A DNA stretch of 64,000 nt from Gracilimonas sp046602855 (GTDB lineage Bacteria > Bacteroidota > Rhodothermia > Balneolales > Balneolaceae): positions 1,488,001 to 1,552,000 of the forward strand of contig NZ_JBKINJ010000001.1 in assembly GCF_046602855.1 (NCBI RefSeq), given 5' to 3'. The position numbers and the translations under genes were made by a program. The notes beneath the pieces are model-generated. The model saw nothing but the letters and a program-made list of their open reading frames with translations, did no database searches and was not told the origin of the DNA. Within the stretch, counting starts at the first letter, position 1. Every line of letters starts with the position of its first letter. Positions 1 through 9,803 of the stretch are shown here, piece by piece.

Positions 1-1715
1 CGGTAAGAACCGATATAAATCAACTGGTCTTCTTTGAATGTCGCTTCGTCCGATACATAAACATTAACGAACGCTTTTAAGTTTGGCCAATACATGTAAT
101 TGGTCCCATCGTACACGTCATTTTGTGTCGTCTCGTCTTGTAGTAGTTCGAAGTCTGCACCAATTATTTCAAACGTAGCAGTTTTGTTCAACCCACCGTT
201 TGTTCTTGGATCATAACCCAACACAAGTTTAACCCCTGAATCAGTGAACTGTAAGTTTTCATAATTTCCTATGAGTTGTGTGTTTGAAATGTCAGAATTC
301 TCTATTTCAGAATAAATCGAATCTGCCGGAAGGACCAAATAAATTTTTGCGTCAGGAACATTAATCACACCAGACACCACAACTCTCTGACCACCGCCTG
401 AACTATCGTATACGTGATCTATCTCCACAGCTTGTTCTAAGTAGTCTTGGTCGTTTTGGGAAAAGCTCAACCCACTTACCGTCGATTCAGTCATTTTAAG
501 CTTCAGACCGTTCTCTTGGACTGCCTTTTTCAAAGAATCCACGTACGACATCTTGTAAGAGTAAACGGCGTATTTTTCGAAAGTAGCACCGCTAACTGCT
601 TCATGTGTACCAACAAATTGTTCTCTATAATATGGAATTTTGGTTCCACAAATGTTCGCGTTGATGTGTTTCTCTGGAACATAATCGGGAGCGGATGGAT
701 CACCAACAACTTGATCAACGTTGCCAGTTACCTGAATGGTTTCTTGATTGATGAAAAACAAACTTTTGAATTCTTGACTACCGTATTGGTCATCAACTTC
801 CGTGTCGAGACCTGTATCCCTTACCACATCTTGGATCAAGAACGTAGTTTGGTTTGTCCCTGAATCGTAGCCGGTACGTTTCACAAACCGATAAAAATAC
901 TTCCACCCAAGAAACACATGTGGTTTCTGTCTATAGTATAACAACCCTTCAGCCACAGAGTCGAGGGTAGGGACACTCATATTCTCTATAGATAACGAAT
1001 CGAATTCGATGGTTTTATCTACTTCTTGTACATCGTTTTGGTCGGTTTTCAGGTACAAGGAAACTTCATCGTATCCTAATGTCGATAAATCAGGGATTGT
1101 TGTGGGACCAACTTCGATCCCGTCTGTCTTCGTGAGTGAGGTGACTTGGTTACTCACCGGAAAATGGAACGAACTCTGCCCATCTTCAAAGACCACCTTA
1201 GCGTACATTTGTAGGTCCGTATTTGGTGGAACCACGATTTGTTCATCGGTGTCAGTTCTTTCTGTTACTGAGATCGTGAACTCATTCGGAAAATTGTCAA
1301 CTTCTCTTGAGGGATATTCAATGTTAGCTTTGACTAACCTGTCCCTCACTTCTGTCTGTGTCTTATCGTTTGACGTGTTTGTCGTAACGTTCTCGGAAAG
1401 TTCACCGCCAGCCACACTCCCATTATCTGTGTACGACACGTACTTCTCTGCCGTACCTAAAATGGGTTCTTCGTTTGGGTTGATGCTCTGTATCAGACGA
1501 AAGTTCTGGCCTTCCTCTTTTCTGTACAACTCGATACGGGCGTACTTGATCGCTCCACTTTTGGAGTTCAAATCTTCGGCAACCTTCAATTGTAACACCG
1601 CTTTTCTTTGGGTGTTTGTGGTTTTAATGACCACCGGTTCCGAGGTTTTAGTCGCTTTGCCGTCTAAATAAATGTGCCTGTAAGAGTAGTAGTATGTTGT
1701 GTTGGCGTCTAACAT
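1..1715 (-). CDS. Phage structural protein, probably tail/fibre, 3' end cut by window
   Basis: An uninterrupted frame runs from ATG at 1715 down to base 1 (571 codons, no stop). The protein is rich in Thr, Val, Tyr and Asp with short alternating beta-like stretches and contains YYYSYRHIYLDG near the start. It looks like a beta-sandwich virion protein, perhaps with fibronectin-like modules, but I do not recognise a family. Its start overlaps the stop of the upstream gene as TAATG, so it is translationally coupled in the late operon. The position after the connector genes suggests a tail hub, fibre or injected protein. It encloses misleading open frames on the other strand. Confidence 0.75.
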   Translation of the reverse strand, partial: MLDANTTYYYSYRHIYLDGKATKTSEPVVIKTTNTQRKAVLQLKVAEDLNSKSGAIKYARIELYRKEEGQNFRLIQSINPNEEPILGTAEKYVSYTDNGSVAGGELSENVTTNTSNDKTQTEVRDRLVKANIEYPSREVDNFPNEFTISVTERTDTDEQIVVPPNTDLQMYAKVVFEDGQSSFHFPVSNQVTSLTKTDGIEVGPTTIPDLSTLGYDEVSLYLKTDQNDVQEVDKTIEFDSLSIENMSVPTLDSVAEGLLYYRQKPHVFLGWKYFYRFVKRTGYDSGTNQTTFLIQDVVRDTGLDTEVDDQYGSQEFKSLFFINQETIQVTGNVDQVVGDPSAPDYVPEKHINANICGTKIPYYREQFVGTHEAVSGATFEKYAVYSYKMSYVDSLKKAVQENGLKLKMTESTVSGLSFSQNDQDYLEQAVEIDHVYDSSGGGQRVVVSGVINVPDAKIYLVLPADSIYSEIENSDISNTQLIGNYENLQFTDSGVKLVLGYDPRTNGGLNKTATFEIIGADFELLQDETTQNDVYDGTNYMYWPNLKAFVNVYVSDEATFKEDQLIYIGSY

Positions 1716-2197
1716 TATGAGGTCTCGGTTACGTTAATGACTTTAGGTATCTCCGGTACTACATCGTTCAAATAATATTCGTTTTCGATTCTATTGACCA
1801 TCAAGGTCGATCCAGAGATATACACGGTATTCGTTTTTCGTGTAAGGTCCGCAAAATCGTTGGTCATATCGTGTATGGTAAACGTATTGACAACGGTGAA
1901 TGGGTTCGTCGCTGTATTAAATACCACCAGCTTCGCCACGTTTTGTGTTGAATGTCTGTAAAGCACAAAAAGATCATCGTTTGGGCCAATGATCATATCG
2001 TACACTTTCTCTGACATATCGAGGGCAGTCCCGCTTCGGGTGATGTACCCTTTAATTCGGGACACGTCAAAGGTGTTCCCCCTCTCGCTTATCCGCGCGT
2101 TCTGGAGCTTTTTAAATCTGGTAGGGTCACCTTCGTAATCGTTGAAACGTTGGTTAACCCCTTTCTTAAATTCTTGGTAATTTAGTTCCCGACTCAT
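1715..2197 (-). CDS. Phage late protein, possible tail-hub/stabilisation component
   Basis: 160 aa. The N-terminal part reads like the beginning of a phage DNA-stabilisation or tail-hub protein (RFKKLQNARISERGNTF near residues 27-43), followed by beta-rich sequence of short hydrophobic strands (LFVLYRHST, KLVVFNT, NTVYISG). It overlaps the upstream gene by four bases and its stop overlaps the next start as TAATG. By position it would act after the connectors, as gp10-like hubs do in P22-type phages, but it is far shorter than those proteins. The assignment is inference from order and a short motif. Confidence 0.6.
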   Translation of the reverse strand: MSRELNYQEFKKGVNQRFNDYEGDPTRFKKLQNARISERGNTFDVSRIKGYITRSGTALDMSEKVYDMIIGPNDDLFVLYRHSTQNVAKLVVFNTATNPFTVVNTFTIHDMTNDFADLTRKTNTVYISGSTLMVNRIENEYYLNDVVPEIPKVINVTETS

Positions 2198-2889
2198 ATT
2201 GTTCGTCTTCTTCTGCGTCTGCCAAGATTGCGAGTGCTTGACCGTACTCTGAGGTTAGGATTTCGTTTATGTGTCTGTCGCCATTTACTTGACGCTTCGT
2301 TGGCATCTTCTTCGGCCTGTCTCGGACTACCAATTCCAAGTCTCATTTCAACTGAGGATATGACCGAATTCCAATATTTTTCAGGAAGGTTATCGATGTA
2401 TTCTTCGTCTGGGTAAAACACGTACTCGATGTACATTGTCTCCCCTGCTTTTGGGAATGGAGAAAGGGCAACGATGTCCTGAAAGTCTCCTTCAATTTCT
2501 ATCCGAGTATCTTTATACAATGGCTCGTTTCTAAGCTGGGCCATTCTGTCAATGTTAAACTCGTTTTCCCAATAGGTGTATTCGGCGCTCGAATCTTCGA
2601 TCCTTACATTCTGCAACTCCGAAAAATCTTCGGGCATCTTAATGTAATCGAATACGTTCTCGCCGTTGTTGTTTACAAATGTCTTCTTCACCTCTTCAGC
2701 TTTTTTAGCTATCATCTTCGGAGGCAATATGGAACGTTCCTGTAATTTAGCGATCGTTCGTTTGACGTGGAATGGGACCGAATTTAAAATCTCGTCTCTG
2801 TTGGTCTCAACAACCTGATCATCAACGACCCTCTCTTTCGGAAGTTTGGTCTTGATCTGTTGTCGGACGGCTTCGTAAATATTACTCAT
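2194..2889 (-). CDS. Phage head-tail connector-like protein with Arg-rich tail
   Basis: 231 aa. The middle (YIKMPEDFSELQNVRI) and a C-terminal helical part (LPEKYWNSVISSVEMRLG, then a charged helix) follow the layout of the two neighbouring adaptor-like proteins: a helical bundle with a beta insertion. The last 20 residues are very basic (GRRRRRRTI), which could contact packaged DNA. It overlaps the upstream gene by 8 bases and the downstream gene by 4, so all are coupled. Function is inferred from context and fold impression. Confidence 0.6.
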   Translation of the reverse strand: MSNIYEAVRQQIKTKLPKERVVDDQVVETNRDEILNSVPFHVKRTIAKLQERSILPPKMIAKKAEEVKKTFVNNNGENVFDYIKMPEDFSELQNVRIEDSSAEYTYWENEFNIDRMAQLRNEPLYKDTRIEIEGDFQDIVALSPFPKAGETMYIEYVFYPDEEYIDNLPEKYWNSVISSVEMRLGIGSPRQAEEDANEASSKWRQTHKRNPNLRVRSSTRNLGRRRRRRTI

Positions 2890-3733
2890 CGGATTCTACA
2901 GGTCTTTTAGTTTTTCGGGCCAGTTCTTGTACCACAGTCTTTCTCACTTTGATGATGACCTCGTTTGGTAAGTCAAGTTCATCGTCGGGTTCTTCGATCC
3001 TCTCGTAATCGGGAACGTAGAACAAGTTAATCTGTGTCTTTTTGTTGGTGTACACTTTTCCTTTGAAGATGGAATAAGCGGGACGGGTGAGTTTAGAGGT
3101 TCGCAACTCGTCAAATGGCACGAACAATCCGTACATGTAAGACATCCCACGTTTGACCCAATACAGTTTGTCGAGTCCGACTTCGTCTTCAGGATTTTTG
3201 CTCTGTGGTTTAAGGGCGGAGGTTGCGTGGTAATAACTTCCAGTAACCGGAGAAAACAACACGTCGTCTTTGTTGATGTCCATTCCTGAACGGTAGTGTA
3301 TGACGTCCTGTCCTTCGAACGTTTTATTGTGTGTATTGAGGTTTTCGAACGTTTCGATACATTCGTACAGATGGTTCCCTTTGCGGACAAAATCACCTTT
3401 CACAAAGGTCTGTAGTTTGTCCATCAATTTATCTTTCACCAAATACACAATGGAACTGACAACCGAATCTTCTGTGTCTAATTCTTGGATCGGCTGAGGA
3501 CTAATGGTGGTTTCGTAAAGGTCTGGGAACGAGAGGGAAGCGCGTGTGAAATTGAATTTCTTTTCGATCGTATAGAACGAAATGTTGTTCTCCCCTTTAA
3601 CGTCGACCAATCTAAATTGTTCAGCGTTCTGATTAATTAAGTCAACTATTTCAGACGCAAAAATCTCAGAGTCTTCAATGCCCTGAGATGTGAGATCGGA
3701 TGATATTTTCTGTACTAACTCTTTTAGGATCAT
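2882..3733 (-). CDS. Phage head-tail adaptor-like protein with beta insertion
   Basis: 283 aa. Helical ends (residues 1-35 and the last 30, LPNEVIIKVRKTVVQELARK) bracket a central beta-rich insert. Within the insert, FVKGDFVRKGNHLYECIE resembles the short carbohydrate-binding-like module often inserted in phage adaptor proteins. It starts at the TAATG overlap with the preceding adaptor gene. Probably a second connector ring or tail-completion protein of a podovirus-like virion. No catalytic motif is seen. Confidence 0.6.
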   Translation of the reverse strand: MILKELVQKISSDLTSQGIEDSEIFASEIVDLINQNAEQFRLVDVKGENNISFYTIEKKFNFTRASLSFPDLYETTISPQPIQELDTEDSVVSSIVYLVKDKLMDKLQTFVKGDFVRKGNHLYECIETFENLNTHNKTFEGQDVIHYRSGMDINKDDVLFSPVTGSYYHATSALKPQSKNPEDEVGLDKLYWVKRGMSYMYGLFVPFDELRTSKLTRPAYSIFKGKVYTNKKTQINLFYVPDYERIEEPDDELDLPNEVIIKVRKTVVQELARKTKRPVESDE

Positions 3734-4395
3734 TAATGCAACGTTAATTCGATTTCTTCTTGAAATTTCTGTCTGAACTTATCGGCTTTGTTCAGGTCTT
3801 CTTCTTGTAGGGCCATAGATACACACGCATTGTACAACACGGCGTTTGTTAGTGTATCGGGTAACCCCTGTAGAGATGTGTCTGTTGCGACCAATTCTTT
3901 AGGTTTTACTATACCGTAGACTTCCACATTGTCAGTGTCTTTTGTTATCCCCTTACCCCAAATCTTAATGATCTTATCTGGGGTGTCTACTGATCCTGTG
4001 TTTATGATCTGGTAGAAAAACTGAAACAGTGTCGGCAATACGTAACCTGACTCCAACATCTTCTTTTTGTCTGGGGGGAGTTCGGTCATTCTGATCACTG
4101 ACGGGGAACGATAGGTAGCCATAATTACCGATAACATATCGGTAGGCAACGATGCGGAACTCACGTCAAAATTTTCTTGAATGGATACTATTCCGTCAAC
4201 GGTGACCTCTCGTACTACACGTAGGTCATTCAGGACATCGAGTCGTAATTGAGATTTTCTCTCCATACTCGCGCCTAACGTTGCGACTGTCTTTTGGGAA
4301 TGGTTCAGGTAGCCCAATATAGCTTCAGGGCGGAAGAAATCGTCATCCTCCGCCCCAAAAGCGTATTGTGCCTTCTTGATCAAAGTCTCAGGCAT
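3733..4395 (-). CDS. Phage head-tail adaptor protein
   Basis: 220 aa. The N-terminal pattern FFRPEAILGYLNHSQKTVATL is typical of short-tailed-phage adaptor proteins, whose first helices read x-W/F-x-x-x-E-L-L-x-Y-L-N-x-A-Q-R-x-V. The C-terminal pattern LPDTLTNAVLYNACVSMAL followed by an amphipathic helix is the other family hallmark. It follows capsid and a small head gene, the expected place. It should dock under the portal and close the DNA channel. It has no ribosome-binding site and is 7 bases from the previous gene. Confidence 0.75.
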   Translation of the reverse strand: MPETLIKKAQYAFGAEDDDFFRPEAILGYLNHSQKTVATLGASMERKSQLRLDVLNDLRVVREVTVDGIVSIQENFDVSSASLPTDMLSVIMATYRSPSVIRMTELPPDKKKMLESGYVLPTLFQFFYQIINTGSVDTPDKIIKIWGKGITKDTDNVEVYGIVKPKELVATDTSLQGLPDTLTNAVLYNACVSMALQEEDLNKADKFRQKFQEEIELTLH

Positions 4396-4402
4396 TGGTT
4401 AC

Positions 4403-4927
4403 TTATTTTTTAGATTTGGAAGAACTCTTTTTCTTCTTCGTAGCGGTCTTTTTCTTGACCGTGTTCTTAGAAGTGTCTTCGTCGGAATCTGCCTCTTTGG
4501 AGGTGTCTTCGTCGGAAGTGTCTTTTCCGTAAGCTTCGGCTTCGCCAATGTCAGCGACAACGATCTTCTCGATGGCTGAAGTGATTGGTTCGCCCACAAG
4601 CTCAGATTTGATAAGTGCTGGGAAAGTGTTCTTGGTTCCTACGACTTCGCCGATTTCTTTGATAGCATCATTGGATACTTTGTCGATATAATCCTTGTCG
4701 ATGTAATCTGGTTCTTCGTCGTTTTCCAAGTATTGTGAAACCTTCTCTGGATCACTTACGAGTTCATAACGGCCTCTTTTATAAAAAGGGTGAGAAAGTA
4801 ATCCGGCAATTTCGTTTTTGTCGGTGGTTTTATAACTACCACGGTGAAACGAGATTTTAACGCCGTTTACTAATAGAGGGCCTATTCTGTTTTGGTTTGG
4901 GTTTTTAGATGCGAAATATACGTCCAT
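4403..4927 (-). CDS. Small head protein with Asp/Ser then Lys-rich C-terminal arm
   Basis: 174 aa. Residues 1-70 resemble the small protein that often follows the major capsid gene (FHRGSYKTTDKNEIAGLLSH, then a short FYKRGRYEL strand). From about residue 132 the sequence becomes low complexity: alternating SDEDTSK repeats, then a Lys/Thr/Ser tail ending KKKKSSSKSKK. The charge switch suggests an arm contacting capsid and DNA. The leader on the minus strand contains AACCTCCAAAAAACCC ahead of ATG, the phage-wide start signal. Confidence 0.65.
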   Translation of the reverse strand: MDVYFASKNPNQNRIGPLLVNGVKISFHRGSYKTTDKNEIAGLLSHPFYKRGRYELVSDPEKVSQYLENDEEPDYIDKDYIDKVSNDAIKEIGEVVGTKNTFPALIKSELVGEPITSAIEKIVVADIGEAEAYGKDTSDEDTSKEADSDEDTSKNTVKKKTATKKKKSSSKSKK

Positions 4928-5004
4928 TGTTAGCGGGTTTTTTGGAGGTTAAGGGAAATAAAAAAAAAGACGAGGTAGCTTCACACTACCCCGCCAATAA
5001 AGGT

Positions 5005-6348
5005 TTAGGCTTCTTCGATCGCTACTGTGTAGTTAAGAAGAGTGGTCTTCAGACCTTCTGTGGTCTTAGCACGCATGATCTCTTCTTCGTCACCGCCGTT
5101 CTCACGGAAAGTTTCTGAAGATGGACCTTCGTTTTTGAAAACCAGTCGTTCTGTACACTGCTCAACGGGGAGCAACATACCGACCGCTTTACCAGCACCT
5201 TCCCTCAACGAACCGCCAACGAGAGGATGTTTGTATTCAAAAATAGGTTCGTGAACAAAATCGATCACACCTAAGTTATGTTCGAAACGCATTGTTCGGA
5301 CACCAGCAACGAATTCGTTACCGTAGAACTGCTGTTTGTCTTCAAACGCTCTTGACAGATAAGAAGCGAACTTACCGGAAACGAAACATTGTCTCACGTC
5401 AGGTCCACCTGATTCTGCACCAAAGGCGAATTCAAACAGGTCATAGATACTATCTTTAAAGGCGCTCGGATCGAAAGTGGCTCCACCAGCATTCAGAGAA
5501 TGTAGGTTTTTATTGCTCATTCGAGTCCAAAGTCCAGCGGAAGAGTGCAACTGATCGCCGTTGTCCAGCGTAATCGTGTCGTCGTCTCCGTAGATTGTAC
5601 CAATGGTTCTGGAGCGTCTCAGTTCTTTAAACAGATCGGCTTCCTGCTCCATAAGGAAATCGATGTAGTGATCGGTGTTAGCAGAACGCGGTGTGTAACC
5701 GGTATCATGAACGATCTTGCGGATCAATGTCCAATCCTGCTTAGAAATCTTGCCTCTTGGTTGAGGTTTGTAATTTCTATCTCCACCACGTAGGGCATCC
5801 ATACGGTGAATAACCGCGTCGCTGGAACCAGCTACTTGCAAGTTTGTACCGTCGAAACTCTGAATTACCAGATACGTTTTCGAGGTGTCAACGTTTACTA
5901 CGTCTTTGGTGTAAGCGAAGGTATAAGAACCGTCAGCGCCTACATAACGAATACGATCTCCCTCTCGGAAAATACGTCCGTCTTCCGCAGACATGTAAAA
6001 CTTCGCAAGGTTGGTCGGGGTGTATCCCGTCGCTCCGCCTGTGTTGTTAACTATGTCAGCTTGATCTGGAACGCCGGTTGCAAGACCAGTGGCTTCATCG
6101 GGAAGCAAGTCATCTTTGACATTCCATTCGTGTTTATAATTAGATACGACGTCAAAGCCACCAAATAGCTGAATAAAGGTGTCAATGGTGTTATCGTAAG
6201 GTTTGTAAAGGGCTACTTCTTTGGCAACACTTCTCTTCTTCAAAGAGCCGTATCCAGCATCCTGTCCGAGTCCTGCGTCGTAAGACGTCAGAATATCATA
6301 CTCGTTCAGTACACTGTTAGGCGCGTTGCCATCTGTTGTTAATGGCAT
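5005..6348 (-). CDS. Major capsid protein, HK97-fold type
   Basis: 447 aa. It is the first gene after scaffold and portal and has the composition and length of a major capsid protein. A central stretch with IRKIVHDTGYTPRSANTDHYIDF resembles the SU10/DUF5309-type capsid group. The C-terminal beta region ends MRAKTTEGLKTTLLNYTVAIEEA, typical of these proteins. Its leader carries AACCTCCTAACACCC just before ATG on the minus strand, the strongest copy of the start signal in the late operon, consistent with high expression. It assembles the icosahedral shell around scaffold. Family placement is from pattern, not alignment. Confidence 0.8.
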   Translation of the reverse strand: MPLTTDGNAPNSVLNEYDILTSYDAGLGQDAGYGSLKKRSVAKEVALYKPYDNTIDTFIQLFGGFDVVSNYKHEWNVKDDLLPDEATGLATGVPDQADIVNNTGGATGYTPTNLAKFYMSAEDGRIFREGDRIRYVGADGSYTFAYTKDVVNVDTSKTYLVIQSFDGTNLQVAGSSDAVIHRMDALRGGDRNYKPQPRGKISKQDWTLIRKIVHDTGYTPRSANTDHYIDFLMEQEADLFKELRRSRTIGTIYGDDDTITLDNGDQLHSSAGLWTRMSNKNLHSLNAGGATFDPSAFKDSIYDLFEFAFGAESGGPDVRQCFVSGKFASYLSRAFEDKQQFYGNEFVAGVRTMRFEHNLGVIDFVHEPIFEYKHPLVGGSLREGAGKAVGMLLPVEQCTERLVFKNEGPSSETFRENGGDEEEIMRAKTTEGLKTTLLNYTVAIEEA

Positions 6349-6374
6349 ATATAATGGGTGTTAGGAGGTTATGG

Positions 6375-7562
6375 TTACTTGGTTTTGTACATATTCTTTC
6401 GGGATCGAATCTGCGAAGTCGTGTTTTCCAAGTGTCTCTGCCTCATCATTTCTTCTGGGGTCAATGACTCTTTACTCGTGGCTTCGTTTGGTTCGCTACC
6501 AGACTTGCCGGTTGTGGAGAACATGCGTTTCTTCGACTTATCGTTTGAATTGTCAGTCTTTTTTGTTTCCGGTTGCTTTTTGGTAGCTGACCGTCCACGG
6601 CGATCCAAGACTTCTCGAACCGCAATATCGACTGCGTTTTCTCTGATAAGTTCTCGATTGGAAGAGTCTCTGAAGGCGGTTGCTTCGTCGTAAATTTCGT
6701 CGAACAACTCTTTGTCTTTGCCGGAGAATTCTAAACCGTACTCTGCAACGGCACGGTCGAATCCGTCTTCCATACGAGATTCATTTTGTGTTTGAATATT
6801 CTTGACGCGGGATTCTTCCTGTTTCTGTTCGGCTACGGTGTCCATTTGCTGTTTCACCATACCCTGAACGACGTTGGGAAGTTCGTTAGTCATGTACTGA
6901 CTTTTCGCGTTCAAGATCATTCGATCTCTATCGAAATCGCTCAGGCCCTCTAATTTGTTTTCATTGAGGTATCCTGAATCTATGAGCTTGTTTACATCAG
7001 GTAGGAACTCATTATCGACTTCGTTGAATTTACCTTTTGAAGAGGAAGTGTCAGATTTACCGGATGGCTTCTGACTGAAGAGGCTTTCAACATTGATGTC
7101 TTCACCTTTTGATGCTTTGACAAGCGCGTCTTCGAGTTGTGGAAAGTTCTGAAGCGCACGGTTAACGTTTTTGACCGTAGCGTCTTTCTTCTCCAGTTCA
7201 CTCTGAACTTGCTTGAATTGACGTTGAAGTTTTCCAAATTCTTTCTGTGATTCAAGGTATCCTTTTGAAAGCTTCTGCTCGTCTCCACCGAAGACTTTGT
7301 TTAATACTCTGTCTTCAGGAGTGTCATAACTTTCGGATGACCCAACCGTGTCGGAACCGTCAGTTTCATCTTCGTCGTCTTCAAGATAAGGACTATCTTC
7401 GCCATCGCCTGAAGATTTCTGGACAACTTCGTCATTTTCTTCTGCCGGATCGTCGTCTGGGGTTTCGTCTTCTGTTTTTGTAGTATCGTCTTCTTCGCTG
7501 GAATTACCCTTCAGGGCTTCCGCGAGGGATCGTTTGCGTTCGTCTTCGAGTTGGTTTGGCAT
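6375..7562 (-). CDS. Phage capsid scaffolding protein
   Basis: 395 aa. Residues 1-90 are extremely acidic and Ser-rich. A coiled coil follows (about 110-160, with QKEFGKLQRQFKQVQSELEK), then charged helices, and the last 25 residues are basic (HLENTTSQIRSRKNMYKTK). An acidic, coiled-coil protein with a basic C-terminal helix between portal and capsid genes is the classical scaffold, whose C-terminus binds the coat protein. No catalytic residues are visible. Spacing to the portal gene is only 3 bases. Confidence 0.75.
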   Translation of the reverse strand: MPNQLEDERKRSLAEALKGNSSEEDDTTKTEDETPDDDPAEENDEVVQKSSGDGEDSPYLEDDEDETDGSDTVGSSESYDTPEDRVLNKVFGGDEQKLSKGYLESQKEFGKLQRQFKQVQSELEKKDATVKNVNRALQNFPQLEDALVKASKGEDINVESLFSQKPSGKSDTSSSKGKFNEVDNEFLPDVNKLIDSGYLNENKLEGLSDFDRDRMILNAKSQYMTNELPNVVQGMVKQQMDTVAEQKQEESRVKNIQTQNESRMEDGFDRAVAEYGLEFSGKDKELFDEIYDEATAFRDSSNRELIRENAVDIAVREVLDRRGRSATKKQPETKKTDNSNDKSKKRMFSTTGKSGSEPNEATSKESLTPEEMMRQRHLENTTSQIRSRKNMYKTK

Positions 7563-7565
7563 TGT

Positions 7566-9803
7566 TTACTTGGGGTTAGTTGAAGGTTGTTGCGAGGTTC
7601 GCAAGGCGTTTTGTGAAGTCGCCTTGTCAATGTTTTGAGCTTTTTTGGTTTGGCTTGCTGACTGTTTAATTTGTTCTAATCCACTTGTTGAGGGGTTTTG
7701 TTTTTGTTTTTTCTGTTGTTCTGCTTGTAATCTCGTTTTCTTAATAAGGCTGTCGGCGGTCTTCGCGTCCACACCTTCTTCGTTCAACACGATCTCTACG
7801 ATCTTCTCGTAATCAACTTTGTTCTGTAGTTGTTCGAGCATTTGTTGACGGCGGAATAATTTGATCTTCTTGATGATCTCGAATCTGTCGGGAGAATTGG
7901 AATATTCGAAAGCAAGTTCTAATGGGATCAATCCGCCTACTGCCATCTCCATCATCTTGGCGTTCAGTTCGTTTTCAAGAGTTGGGTCTTCTGATCTGGG
8001 TTGCATACTGAAAGCGAATTCTCCAGAATTGATTGCACTTTCGAACAGGTTAAAATCTCTGTCGACTTCTACCTTCGTCCACTTAGCGAGTCGCTGACCG
8101 ATCAACCGGCCCACGGCTCTCGGATTTTCTTTAGCGTACCGAACGGACATCGGGATCACATGTTCTGAATAGAACGATTCAAGTGTTCTAACGAAATTGT
8201 CAAAGATCAATCCGTTGGTCGACTCTCCTTCCTGAAGTTGCATTTTGTATCTGGAGGTTGGTGTCTCGCTTTGAGTCACACCAAGCTGGGCCAAGTTCAC
8301 GCCGGAGATTCTAAATAGTCTCTGGTCGTAATCGGCGATGATATTGTTGATGGCCGGAATACCTTCTCCGACCGTATTAATTTGTTTCATCACATCGTCG
8401 ATCGTGCGGTTGTACTTCAGCTTCATCACTAAGAGGCCACCGATCTTCGTATACTCATCGGCCACGTCATCGGGCGTCAAATTTGAATCGTCAAGGGCTT
8501 GCTCGTCGACAACGACTAATCCCTTTGCACTATGGGACATCATAAGCTCACGTATCGCCAGCGCCTTGTTCAACGCAATGACGATGTCTTCAATGTCTTC
8601 CAAGAACCCACTGAAGTTCCCGTCGTTATGTACAGGGAAGAATGCGGTGAATGGGTGTTTGCCTTTCGGGTGAGTCGTGCGTTGGTGTAGGAAAAGTGTG
8701 TTGTATGAAAACACCATCTCGTACCACACTTCGCGGAATGTTTTCTCGATTGTGTACCGTTCTTCGACCATTGCCAAGACTCGCTCTTTGGCGTCCTCTC
8801 GGCTCAACTCTTTCATTGCTTCCTCTCCCATATCCTCGGTCAATTCTCGGACCATCTTTATGGCAAGGGAGTCGTAAATCTCGTCTTCTTCCTGATCATG
8901 TTTGGCGTAGGTCTCGTCGCCGGTTTCTTCGTCGATAATCAAGAACCGTGGCTCGGTGGTTTTGTAATACATATCCATCACCTTGAGTTGCATCGAATCT
9001 GTATTGTCGAAATTCCACCACGCTTCCCAACGTTTGTTAGGTTCAAATTTGTTGTTGTTTCTTAATCGGGTGTAACGTTCAAACAGTTCTTCTACTTGGT
9101 CCCCGATCTCAGGAAACTTGGATTTGATGTCAGATTTGTACCAGCGTACTTTATCTCCGATATACTCTGCGTCAGACAGATCGTATTCAATCGCGTTGGT
9201 GTCCCACACCATACGGTTAAGCGAACGTCGGGACCATTGTGGTCTTCCGTATACGTCCATATCCGCTTTAAGGAAATCTGCCCCTGTTATGGCTCCGCCT
9301 TCGAAGGATTCACTCTCACTCCACTTACCACCTGATAACGATTTGAACTTGGTTAAGAGTCCTGTAATCATTTCAGCATATTTATCATCACCATAATTAT
9401 GGAAAAACTCTTCGGCTTCTTCCCTGTTATCGAATAGGTCAGCATTCTTTTGAATGAACTCTTCCTGAGTCTTGATGTGACGATCGTAACTGAAGTTGTC
9501 CAACGGCACGAATTCATAAGAGAACCGGCGCTTACGTTGTTTGGAAATGAGGTTATTGATCAATGGTCTGGCTACAGAAAATTCAATTGGGGTAGCGTCA
9601 AAGGAATCGAAGAACGCCATATCGGATGCATCCCATACGATGTTCTTATATAACTCCATCATTCGCTTACCTACATCCACTCTTTCGGACAGGTCTCGTT
9701 CTGCTTGGTTGACGGTGTCTCTGAAACGGGAAACCAATTCTTTGGCCTCGCTGTCAGGCATGTCGGTGAAATTGTTGAAATCTTTTCTATGTGTTATGTT
9801 CAT
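7566..9803 (-). CDS. Portal protein, P22-like
   Basis: 745 aa, the usual length for P22-type portals (about 725). Residues 76-93 (SVARPLINNLISKQRKRR) match the conserved N-terminal wing helix in this family. A stem/wing core continues to about 640 (ISGVNLAQLGVTQSETPTSR is another family-like stretch), and a Gln/Ser-rich tail follows from about 690. The dodecameric portal sits at the unique vertex and is the channel for DNA packaging and ejection. Its start overlaps the terminase stop. Portal type is the main reason to call this phage podovirus-like. Confidence 0.85.
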   Translation of the reverse strand: MNITHRKDFNNFTDMPDSEAKELVSRFRDTVNQAERDLSERVDVGKRMMELYKNIVWDASDMAFFDSFDATPIEFSVARPLINNLISKQRKRRFSYEFVPLDNFSYDRHIKTQEEFIQKNADLFDNREEAEEFFHNYGDDKYAEMITGLLTKFKSLSGGKWSESESFEGGAITGADFLKADMDVYGRPQWSRRSLNRMVWDTNAIEYDLSDAEYIGDKVRWYKSDIKSKFPEIGDQVEELFERYTRLRNNNKFEPNKRWEAWWNFDNTDSMQLKVMDMYYKTTEPRFLIIDEETGDETYAKHDQEEDEIYDSLAIKMVRELTEDMGEEAMKELSREDAKERVLAMVEERYTIEKTFREVWYEMVFSYNTLFLHQRTTHPKGKHPFTAFFPVHNDGNFSGFLEDIEDIVIALNKALAIRELMMSHSAKGLVVVDEQALDDSNLTPDDVADEYTKIGGLLVMKLKYNRTIDDVMKQINTVGEGIPAINNIIADYDQRLFRISGVNLAQLGVTQSETPTSRYKMQLQEGESTNGLIFDNFVRTLESFYSEHVIPMSVRYAKENPRAVGRLIGQRLAKWTKVEVDRDFNLFESAINSGEFAFSMQPRSEDPTLENELNAKMMEMAVGGLIPLELAFEYSNSPDRFEIIKKIKLFRRQQMLEQLQNKVDYEKIVEIVLNEEGVDAKTADSLIKKTRLQAEQQKKQKQNPSTSGLEQIKQSASQTKKAQNIDKATSQNALRTSQQPSTNPK

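Noticed and set aside
447..1671. Plus-strand open frames of 138 and 220 codons
   Set aside because: They lie opposite the uninterrupted minus-strand structural gene (1-1715), which is in operon with its neighbours; the plus frames have Ser/Phe/Val-rich antisense-type composition.
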